Of a DNA stretch of 64,000 nt, positions 55,801-64,000 are shown in pieces (the stretch's first letter is position 1; every line of letters starts with the position of its first letter). Location of the stretch: the NCBI GenBank assembly GCA_002104935.1, contig MCGT01000035.1, positions 1-64,000 of the forward strand, read 5' to 3'. The translations under genes and the position numbers were made by a program. The stretch is from Hesseltinella vesiculosa. Lineage: Eukaryota > Mucoromycota > Mucoromycetes > Mucorales > Cunninghamellaceae. The notes below the pieces were generated by a model. The model saw only the letters and a program-made list of their open reading frames with translations. It ran no database searches and was not told where the DNA came from.

Positions 55801-58800
55801 GAGGCATTGTGTAATTCGTAACCAACAAGGATGTCTGGGTCAAAGAGCCGAACTTTATCTATAACAGCCAAGAGCAAATCTTTTTCGCTAGATTTATATT
55901 GGATGTCGAGGTCTAACACGTTTATAAAAGTTATCATTGGGTAAGTAATGTGATGTCTCTCGCTCTCTCTTTAGGTATACCTGTAACGCCAATTTTGGAA
56001 ATGTCGAAGGTTTTCAATGCAATAACACCAATGCGATAGTCACCCTGAGAACTATTGCGTGGAACGAGGCTATCTTCGGTTTGAAGGCACCAAAATACAG
56101 CCTGCACAACATCATGTGCAGGGTCAGGGCGTAATTTTTCTCTTGTTGATGCTGATATCCCAGTAATAAGAAAAAATTACAATAAATAAACGGCTTGCAG
56201 AAGTATTCATTTCAACATCTCAGCCATACCAAAGATTTCGGCGCTCAGCAGATCCAAATGGTGTTGAACACGGGTAGTCTTTTGCATTGGCTGGTCAGTC
56301 CTGAGTTTGAAATTGTAAGTGCATTTCGCTGTAGGACTATCGAGCTTGATAAAAGAAAAATTGGGAGGGTAAAGAAATCGTTGGTTTCTACCAGGCAGAT
56401 ACCTTTGTTGACAGCCTTTCTGTTTTCCTTTCTTGAGCTTGCCAACTAGCCACTTGGGCGTAACTTGGAGGAGGTTCGACAGGTGTCCAACTTGGAATAT
56501 TGACCTGTCCAGACACATCAACCTGAACCAAGGTAAATTGAGCACCGCCAAAAGGCTTGACGTCAAATGGTTTCAAGAGACGAGCTGATTTGGACTTCAC
56601 AGCAAATTCATTTCCTGCAGAAACCTTTGGAATAAAAGGTGCATCACAATCACTTGAATAAAATGGCTCCTGATAGGCAACATTGCGCTGTGCATCTTTG
56701 TCAATGCAAGGCGGAGGAGGGACGAAGGCAAACGTCTTTTCGGAAACTGGCGAGTCAGACCGAGTAATATCGTAGGAGTTTAATTCTCCCCCACTGTCGT
56801 CAGCAGCACCATCGCATTGGGGTATACATCTATGTGTAGACCTGCGCTTGCGCCTGTGATATTTTTGTAGAAAAGAAGAGTGGAATTTGGTCAATAACTG
56901 AACAAAGAGAGATGGGAGAAGACTTGCTTTCTTGTAGGTGGCATATCACTGATTGCCAAGGGCGGTATATTTGAATCTTCCGGCTGTTCAATAGGAATTG
57001 TCTGTCTTGGGTGTGCTGAAAAAGAACTAGACGTCCCCCCCCAAAAAAAAAAGGTTGAACTTTTCATTGCTCACACTCCATAGCTAATCACCTTGATGCG
57101 GCTGTATCTTGCTCATAACCAATCTTCTGACTGCCACTGGCAAAAGCTGAGGGTGAGTTATGAGATAACTGAGGCTCAGTTTGCTCAATCCATTCCAAAA
57201 ACATATCATCTAGTATCTCATCGTCCATATCGTCGTCAATTTCATTATCATCGATCCGCTCAATTTTCCTAGGATACTGAGGACGTGGTGATCCTTGATG
57301 CTGGCTGTATTGGATCTTGGTAGGGCTGGGAGGGTATACCAAACCACTACCTGTAGTGCTATCATCACTGTCATCGTCAAATATCTGTGATTTTACTAAG
57401 GTACCCATAATGTTATCGTCAACAGTGGCAGTCTTGCACATGTCCTTGAATCGGGAGGGCGTGGCTAAAATGTTATGGTAATGGCTGCCAATAACAGAAG
57501 TCGCAGATGCCTGCGAGTCCGAAACGTTAGCACTTGGTGGTGATGGTGAGGATTGCGGTGACAAAGACAGTGATGAAGTTGGAAAGTGGGTGGAAGACGA
57601 GGGACCTAATAGAGGAGGCGACTCCAAGAATGGTTGCCTGGTTATGAAACTAGCATATTCAGAAGGATACAAGGCTTCGATAGACTGGTGAGCTGTCATA
57701 ACACTGTCGAGCTTGCCGTTTGGAGGCTCTTGATACTGGTCGGCTGTGCCTTGATCTTGAGCAATGGCTCGAATCATATCTCGAAGCACTCTTTCTGTGG
57801 TCCAAAGGGATAGCGTGTTCTGTCGTCTGTCAGGATGGGATGAAAATGTAGCGGAGGCCTGCAGCGGGGTATGGATACCATGGTCTTTTCGGCGCTGGTT
57901 CTCATCTTGCCAAATGGCAGCCAGAGACGGGACAAGCTTCTCCTCTGATGATGATGAGGCCGGCAGATCGTCCTCCAAAAGGCGATGGGGATTCTGGTTG
58001 CGTTCCTTCACATTTAGACGGTTGATGATCATCATGACAGTGGTATCCAATTCCAGCTCACAATAGCTGGTACGTTGAAGGTGATCATTTGCCAAATGTG
58101 AAGGTACTGATGTAAGAGTGTACAACGTCGCTGTTGGTGTTGGCTGATCAGCTGCGTTGCCGCTGCTCCCTGGAGAACGAAGGGAGCCCAAGATCGAAGA
58201 CAATATTGAGACAGATTTTGATTCTTCTGGGAGAGGCAGTCGAAACTGGGTGCCAAGGGCAAGGGCAGAAGTCGAGGACGTTGGGTGGTCATTGCAGGTG
58301 CTGTTTGCTTGATTTGGCTTCTCATGAGCATATAGATCGATCCAATCCATACCATACAGATTGTAGTCGAGAAAGAATTGAAGCTCGAAAGAGAGATGAG
58401 CTTCGTACGGCTGGAAGACAGTGTTCATAATAGCACCCTTGCCAAGGATTTCCGTAATGCGAAGGCGGTCGGCGGGGTTGATGTAGTAGATCTTGAGAAA
58501 CGTTTGTTGCTGAATGTGGTAGCCATAAAATGGGATACCTTTGGTTACAACGATGGCAGCCAGATATACCATGCCGTTCTGGTCCTTAGGAACGGCAGCT
58601 CTTGTGCAATTGTCAGAAAGTTGGAGTGCCTTGTTAAGAGACACTCCAAATTGGTACACCTCCCTCTGCATGGCTTCTTGATTGTCGCTCATAAATGTAA
58701 ATGGCACATACAAATAAGGATAGATCTAGCAATATATAACCATGTCAAAGAATGAGAATTCATCTTGCCAGAAAATAGACCGGACAAAATACCTGATGGA

Positions 58801-58966
58801 CATGTAAACACGCTCGTTGGCCAGCAAGAGTGGGGCCGAAGATTCGAATCACTGGGACTTTTGGCAACTGTACATCAGTAAATGGACAATGGCTTCGATC
58901 AAAAGGACCTGGTTCACACAAGTAATAGTCAATGTTGACTATGCATAAAGAGATATATGGCTTCAT
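52882..58966 (-). CDS. REV3: DNA polymerase zeta catalytic subunit REV3
   Basis: A multi-exon gene; the first exons are 58966-58793, 58725-57092 and from 57024, with more than ten further short exons down to a stop at 52882-52884. The N-terminus (LCIVNIDYYL, VPVIRIFGPTLAGQRACLHVH, FELQFFLDYNLYGMDWIDLY) is the polymerase B/zeta N-terminal domain. A long disordered, acidic/Ser-rich insert follows. DILVGYELHNASWGYLIERG marks the degenerate exonuclease domain. Polymerase motifs are LVLDFQSLYPSIMIAYN (about 55000) and VVYGDTDSVFVY (54258-54275), with KKRYVGFKFE behind. The C-terminus carries two cysteine clusters (CLVCRK...CDDCKS; CEHCSS...CDSLDCPVYYERR), the second being the iron-sulphur site that binds Pol31/Pol32. 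Pol zeta extends mismatched ends in translesion synthesis. AAG acceptors are needed at two internal introns. Confidence 0.95.
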
Positions 58967-58998
58967 GCTGAATACATGACCATTATGCGGAAGGAGAT

Positions 58999-59033
<35 letters not shown>

Positions 59034-59673
59034 GTTACTTTTGGAGCGGTTCACGTTGAGGGGAAGAGGCGAATTGCGCAAGAGAGCAGGGATGGGTCAA
59101 ACCATGACAGGGAAGGATGGGCCAGTGGACCGGGGTGACGAGGGACAAACACTCCTGAGTATGTTCGAGGAAAATGGCCATGGCAGGGTGGAGTTCGGCG
59201 AACGGGGGAAAGAGGACTCAAAGTAGACGATGCGTGACATAGGGAAATCGAAGCAAAAGCCGTGGTGGGAGGGGTGGGAGAGCACACCGAGGTATAGCCG
59301 TGGTTTCCACGAGAAAGATGGTTATGTTTTTCAGCCCTTGTCATGAAGAAAAGAAACTCGTTACTACTGTACTAAAATGTCACCATCAGCGTTCCTCGCT
59401 TAGATGGTATTAACGGTATGAAAAATATCTTTCGACCTTTTGAAAAACAACGCTAATTCGCTACTAAATCTCTTTTAGTTTGGAAGCACGATAAAGGCAT
59501 GAGACATAATCCTATCAAATGATGGAGGAAACCCTGTGCAACTGACCAAAAACTGAATACGTGATACAGTGTTAAACGACCTCCATGGTGATCACTCCGC
59601 CATTTGTCGAGGTAAATTTTTGCTCAGAGTAGTTGAAGTCTGCGATGCATTGCTTGTGCGCTGGAGGCATGTT
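58967..59673. other. Intergenic region upstream of REV3
   Basis: About 700 bp between REV3 and the SAM-domain gene. The only marked feature is the A-tract at 59001-59031. 59040-59340 is GA-rich on the plus strand with short frames on both strands and no domain. Confidence 0.5.
59001..59031. promoter_or_regulatory. 31-bp poly(dA:dT) tract next to the REV3 start
   Basis: An uninterrupted run of 31 A lies 35 bp upstream of the REV3 start codon (T-run on the coding strand). Such tracts exclude nucleosomes in fungal promoters. A retrotransposition tail is an alternative, but no element body adjoins it. Confidence 0.55.
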
Positions 59674-60281
59674 TTATTGGTTGCAGCAATCCTGGATAGT
59701 GAGAACCCTTGAACGGTTAATAGGTGAGTCTATGGAGGGTTTTTTTGGTGGTGAGGGTAGTGGTGTAAGCTGATATCGTAGCTTGGAGCGGGTCTTCCCT
59801 CGTTTGTACATGTAGCCTCGGTCCATTAATTTTTTTTTTGCCATGTCGAACAGCCTGCCTTTTTCAAGCAGTAGAGCTGGCTCATGCAGCGCCAGCTCAA
59901 CACTAGCTTGGTTGATTTCCATCTCGTACCGAGTTAGTGGGCGAGTGCTGTTTTTGCCATAGATTTTTGCGTGAGCTACGATCGATTGATTGGTACGATC
60001 GTCGCTCTATAAAAAAAACAAGCAAGTTAGTCATAGAGGCAAGTGTGAGAAGACAATTAACATACTTTGCAATTTGGAAACGAGGACTTATATCCTCGGA
60101 GAGCTGTTTTTAATTTAACAATATGAAAAGGTAGCATACCGATAGCTTTTGCGAGTTCGCTGACGTCTTGATCGCTGAGCTGTAGCAGGTGAGGGAGATC
60201 TGCATTGCTGGCTCCTGCATCCAAAAGTGCTTTGTAGTATTCTGAAAGTTTATAAATGCTTAAAAATTCTTCCAGGAGCAT
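59674..60281 (-). CDS. SAM-like domain protein with conserved C-terminal module
   Basis: Two exons (60281-60066, 60006-59674) give 182 aa. Residues 1-70 (LLEEFLSIYKLSEYYKALLD, LPHLLQLSDQDVSELAKAIG, LPFHIVKLKTALRGY) match a SAM-type five-helix bundle. They resemble in particular the NCD1 region of metazoan NAB corepressors, by eye. The second half (LTRYEMEINQASVELALHEP, LLEKGRLFDMAKKKLMDRGY, KRGKTRSK) is a compact module I have seen paired with such domains in animal proteins; the name is uncertain. The C-terminal tail is Pro/Ser-rich. A transcription-cofactor role is a guess. Confidence 0.7.
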
Positions 60282-60867
60282 TTCGTATTAGACGGAAAGA
60301 AAGAATAAAGAAGGAAGGTGGAAAAAAAAAGAAGACTGCACACTTTATGCAACCATTGAATGCGGCCTTTGCAGCAAAATTCTCTCATTTCCTCCTCGAA
60401 GGACCATCTGCTATGATATTCAACAGTCTGCCAGATTCTTGTGCCACAAACGGATCTTTTTGAAAACAAAGTCCGCCACTGAAATGGCTGAAGGTTCAAC
60501 GTTTTGCCTCAACAGCAAAGTTTTTGGCCAGTATTATATTGAACCAAGTGCCATGTAACAAGCAAGGACACCAACATCAAGGTGGCAGCCGTGCCCACGG
60601 TTCAATATTTCATCAAGTTAACGAACGGCCATTTGGCCCTGAAGCAGCTATTCATGGATAAAAGCATCATTGGATTTTTCCTGGGCCAAACACCGTTGGC
60701 ACCAGTTGTGTTCATTGCCTATGTGTTCATGCAGCAGCAAATGCCTCTTCTTGTGAAAATAACCAAACTTGAAACAAATAAAAAGCAACCTTTTTTTGCG
60801 CTTTCAAAACATCACCACGTTGGGCACTGGATATCTGGATTGTTTTGAATACAGGATTTTCCTTGTG
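60282..60867. other. Gene-free stretch
   Basis: Only weak frames; an 88-codon plus frame from 60582 has no family resemblance. Nothing else is recognised. Confidence 0.4.
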
Positions 60868-61525
60868 GATTGCCCGCACCTGAAAAAAATATGCACGGCA
60901 CATGATACATTTTTTTTTTACATGAAAATAGTGTAAATCCTTTTGCAGTTAGCTTTTTTATCAGCATAAGAACCATTTTCAGCTCGTGTGAATCCAGTCT
61001 CTAGTTCACGCAAACCTGTTCCTCGATGCACGCATACTATTCCTCGACACGCATGACCTGCTCCTCGATGCAAGCAAAATCTATTCCAAGGTACACTCAA
61101 ACATATTCCTGTGCATAGTTCAACTAAAAAATTCTAATCCTTCAAATATGAAAGTAAGATTTTTTTGGCATGCATCGAACACAATGGGCAGCAGCTCAAA
61201 AAAAATGAAAACATGCCTCGAGCTTTACGAATTGGATAGGAACGCAAATTTGGCGTAGGTCGAACGCCATGTTCAGCAAATCACAGAATTAAAAAAGCCA
61301 TTATGATTGGTGTGATTTGCTATAAAATCAGACTGGTGGCACTGGCGCTGGTGCTGGAATGCTAGCTGTGATCGCTGATGCATACTGAAAACAGGGTTGC
61401 GTGCACCGAGGAATAGTCTGTGTGTATCGGGGAACAGGTTTGCGTGAACTGGAGGGTGGATTCGCACGTACTGTAATGGTTCTCATGTAAGTGCGTGCAT
61501 TTTTTTTTCAGGTGCGGGCAAATCA
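60868..61525. repeat. Inverted-repeat (foldback-like) element with internal 22-bp units
   Basis: The left end GATTGCCCGCACCTG followed by an A-run and TGCACGGCAC (60868-60901) reappears inverted at 61488-61525. Further in, GTTCACGCAAACCTGTTCCT (61005 on) pairs with AGGGGAACAGG/TTTGCGTGAAC-type sequence at about 61427-61449. The left arm holds about five diverged tandem units of roughly 20-23 bp, each beginning CACGCA or similar (61007-61113); the right arm holds two or three. A central 270 bp is unique. No frame is present. It looks like a foldback or long-TIR non-autonomous transposon. Confidence 0.7.
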
Positions 61526-61670
61526 GCACTGAAAACTCTGTAGGTTGTATTTTGGACAATTGGATTGTGTTGTTAACGGTGTTCTATTGGTTAATTATAC
61601 CGAGCCTTGAACCCTGGTTGTCATTTTTTTTTCATACAGTAAATCAAGTCGCCCTTCGCCGCCATCCCTT

Positions 61671-61775
61671 CCCTTTCCCTTTTTTTTTTTCAACTCTTTT
61701 TTTTTTACGTTTTTTTTTCAACTCTTTTTTTTTTACGTTTTTTTTTTTCAACTCTTTTTTTTACGTTTTTTTTTC
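61671..61775. repeat. T-rich tandem repeat, about three units
   Basis: A unit of roughly 28-30 bp, CAACTC then T-run, ACG, T-run, is repeated three times with slightly different run lengths. This looks like slippage-driven low-complexity DNA. Confidence 0.85.
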
Positions 61776-62289
61776 TACTGCTCTCTTATTTGAAGGTTAA
61801 GCGCCGAAACGGATTCGGTAGGTTGTTTGTTCAATATCTCTTCACTTTGTCTTAAATACTCATTATCATTTTTATTATGAATAAAGGTGCCTATTACGTT
61901 AAGCAGTCAGCGGGAAATCGGAGTTGTCAAAACGAAATTGATCAAAAGTTGGCTGTGCACCCTTCATCAGTCACCATGATTTTTTCAGCACCACCATCAT
62001 TCATGCATTTGTGCACCCTTACAAAATACTAGATCGATATGACCACTCAAAAGTTCTGTGTAGCAGGTGCTTTTTTTTCAAAAATGACGAAAAAGAATAG
62101 GTGGCATATTCCGCGAAGTTTCTTTCATTCCTGGCCAGAGCACGCATTCAGGAACACAAAGTCCATGCCATCATAACAAACTGCTCCGATGACTTGAATA
62201 TCTTCTTTCGAGGTAATACCTGTTTCATTCAATGTGACTCTCCTCAACTTGGTATGATAAAAGCAACTCAAAAATGTCCGTCGTTTGAA

Positions 62290-62402
62290 ATGGCGCAACT
62301 TTTTTATTGCTTGGCTTGCACGCACAAGAAAATGTTTCGCGTGCACTAGAAAATAATTTGGCGTTTCGCCCAATCTGATTGCTTGCTAAAAAGATATATT
62401 AG
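62290..62402 (-). repeat. Dispersed repeat, copy C (inverted, diverged)
   Basis: In reverse orientation it shares AGAAAATAATTTGGCGTTTCG, CCCAAT, TTGCTTGCTAAAAA and TGCACGCACAAG-like pieces with copies A and B in the same order. It is shorter and more diverged, and only the central and one outer part can be aligned by eye. Confidence 0.55.
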
Positions 62403-62790
62403 CTACTAAACAGTAAACCTGATTCCCACCTTATGATAGTGGAAATCTGGTATTGTATTCTTTTGTGATATGAGTGTAACCAATGAATGAGACGTAACAC
62501 CCTCTTCCTAACCTTGTACAAAGTGTCACAGACTTGGACTTGATTATTTTTGAAACCGTTGGAGACAAACAAGAACAAGAAAGAAAATACAAATGTTTTC
62601 CTGAAATGAAATCAAACACTAGCTTGCAAGCTGCAAATTCTGTTCAAAAATCACAATAGACTTAAAAAAAAAGAAAGATTTCCGCTTTTGGTAAGTCGTG
62701 CTTCCCCTATTTTTTTTTTCAAAAGTTTGGCTTTCTTCTCTTCTTTCCTTCGCTCAAGCTCCTACGACGGCATTATATTAATTGGGCATT

Positions 62791-64000
62791 ATGTTCCATT
62801 CGGCTAGCTCACGCCATGAACAGCTTGCCTTCCAGAAAAGGCGACAAGCTAGACTGCTGCGATCCAGCCAAGAATCCATTGCCAACCAGCCTGCCTCGCC
62901 TAGCTCGTCCTCAGGTTCTGCCGATAGTGGCTATCATTCTCCACCCATCAATGAAAAGAGTCAGCGAATGTCCATCGAAAGCGATGCCCTTTCCACCACA
63001 TCTTCTATTACCGACAGCATTACTACACATACCACCTTCGATTCCAACGACCAGGCCAAAAAGACTGGCAAGAAAAAAAAAAGGCATCGCAAGAAACGCT
63101 ATTTGGATCAACCGCCAAGGGAACCTGATTATGTTTATTCATGTCCCCGTCCGCTGGCCTTCCCTTTCCACAACGATTCACATTTTTTGCCTGTTGCTGA
63201 AGCTGACCCAAGAGATGTGGCCAGGATTGCTCCTCCCCGCCGTGTGCCCTCAATGGAATCCACCCGCGGATCCTCCATTGAATCCAATTCGACCTATGCC
63301 CACTCCTATACCTCCAGTAGAAACAGTACGGCCTCTTCCATTGGTAGCTCAACATCAATCCGTAGTAACATGGAACGATCCTCATCCTCCATTTCATTGA
63401 CGTCTCTGCATAGCAATACTGTGCGCTCACTTCGCTCATTGTTTAGCCAAGATACCAATGTCAACAAAGGCTCCATCTCGAGCTTGACATCGAATCGACT
63501 GGAAGCACCAAAATTGGGGAAACTATCCTCACTACAAAAGCTATTTTCTCGTTCAACTCTCCCCGAAACATCTCCCTCAATCCCTGGTACCAGCCAGCCA
63601 GCCCATTCGACCATGCTGGACAGATCCCAAAACATCATAACCACCCCCACCGCCATGACTACAGAAGATCTGACCGCGCTCAATACCCACAGAAACCGAC
63701 TGTCCGGAGACAAAACCAAAACTCTCTTTTTTGGTAAACGGCGACCTACCACAAAACCCCAGACTACCTCTTCCACATCATCCACCTTGTTCCATGCCTT
63801 TTGGCCAAAACCGTCCTCCAAGCTACCATCCAAGATGACCTCCGCCTCTGCCTCACCGTTACCTAACTTGCAGGATCTCCCCTCTCCGCCTGCTGCCCCT
63901 CCAAAACCATCCAGTTGGTCCCGCACTCAGTCACCCTTACTACCACGACCAAAACCTTCTATTTCAGCCAGCCTCAAGAAATTCTTTTCTCCCTCCTCGT
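62791..64000 (+). CDS. Serine-rich protein, runs off the right edge
   Basis: From the ATG at 62791 (MFHSASSRHEQLAFQKRRQA) the frame stays open for 403 codons to the window end without a stop. Composition is extremely Ser/Thr/Pro-rich with a basic patch (KKTGKKKKRHRKKR, about 92-105). A single more ordered stretch follows (LDQPPREPDYVYSCPRPLAF). Repeated SLRSLFSQD / LSSLQKLFSR / SASLKKFFS-type short helices recur along the chain and may be linear interaction motifs. No family is recognised; it is presumably a disordered, phosphorylated scaffold. The 3' part lies outside the window. Confidence 0.75.
   Translation, partial: MFHSASSRHEQLAFQKRRQARLLRSSQESIANQPASPSSSSGSADSGYHSPPINEKSQRMSIESDALSTTSSITDSITTHTTFDSNDQAKKTGKKKKRHRKKRYLDQPPREPDYVYSCPRPLAFPFHNDSHFLPVAEADPRDVARIAPPRRVPSMESTRGSSIESNSTYAHSYTSSRNSTASSIGSSTSIRSNMERSSSSISLTSLHSNTVRSLRSLFSQDTNVNKGSISSLTSNRLEAPKLGKLSSLQKLFSRSTLPETSPSIPGTSQPAHSTMLDRSQNIITTPTAMTTEDLTALNTHRNRLSGDKTKTLFFGKRRPTTKPQTTSSTSSTLFHAFWPKPSSKLPSKMTSASASPLPNLQDLPSPPAAPPKPSSWSRTQSPLLPRPKPSISASLKKFFSPSS

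Larger units (their letters stand above)
61526..62790. other. Gene-poor stretch between foldback element and right-edge gene
   Basis: Contains the T-rich tandem repeat (61671-61775), the inverted copy of the dispersed repeat (62290-62402) and no supported gene. 62660-62760 has A- and T-runs and a CT-rich leader (CTTTCTTCTCTTCTTTCC) and is probably the promoter of the serine-rich gene. Confidence 0.45.

Noticed and set aside
61007..61113. CRISPR-like array of about 22-bp units
   Set aside because: Units are adjacent and diverged with no unique spacers, and the setting is eukaryotic.
1..64000. tRNA, rRNA or snRNA genes
   Set aside because: I looked for tRNA B-box-like sequences (GGTTCGAATCC type) and found only hits inside coding exons, such as GATTCGAATC in REV3 near 58846; no cloverleaf was seen.

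Overview
The window reads as nuclear DNA of a filamentous fungus, most likely an early-diverging one of the Mucoromycota type. I infer this from the content: TUP1, REV3, ISY1, COA1, AIM18-like, a PTPA, a proteasome beta subunit and a mitochondrial L34. Introns are short (about 45-85 nt), and the LINEs are APE/RT elements with a zinc-knuckle ORF1. A genus cannot be fixed from sequence alone. Exon boundaries were placed by hand from GT..AG sites and reading frame and have not been checked against transcripts.

Left edge (1 to about 8.9 kb): a retrotransposon graveyard. A nearly complete LINE (ORF1 split over two frames, ORF2 intact) is followed at its A-tail by a second, 5'-truncated LINE. The second LINE is itself split by a 267-bp TG...CA element with a 5-bp target duplication, probably a solo LTR. 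A third LINE 3' fragment and unassigned DNA follow.

8.9 to 30 kb: a decayed secreted-protein gene; a SANT/Myb plus U-box-like gene; an F-box/LRR gene; a divergent GH27 glycosidase / tRNA-dihydrouridine synthase pair; mitochondrial L34; a CDF zinc transporter; a repeat-rich patch; a WD40 gene; homogentisate dioxygenase; a five-finger CCCH gene; PTPA; and an arrestin-like gene.

30 to 47 kb: the corepressor TUP1, acetyl-CoA synthetase, a DDHD phospholipase with a dead Tc1/mariner copy in its upstream region, proteasome beta-4 (PRE1), an AIM18-like chalcone-isomerase-fold protein, ISY1, COA1 and a small membrane protein with three PPxY motifs.

47.8 to 53 kb: a candidate sugar-acid catabolic cluster. 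It consists of a DUF2264 protein, a GH88 unsaturated glucuronyl hydrolase and an MFS sugar transporter. The two enzyme genes have no introns, unlike most of their neighbours. Together they suggest uptake of an unsaturated uronic-acid oligosaccharide and its hydrolysis in the cytosol. I regard this as the most interesting functional unit in the window.

53 to 64 kb: the large multi-exon DNA polymerase zeta gene REV3, a SAM-domain protein, a 2.5-kb gene-poor stretch with an inverted-repeat (foldback-like) element and T-rich tandem repeats, and a serine-rich open frame running off the right edge. A short dispersed repeat occurs three times (about 19.6, 45.4 and 62.3 kb).
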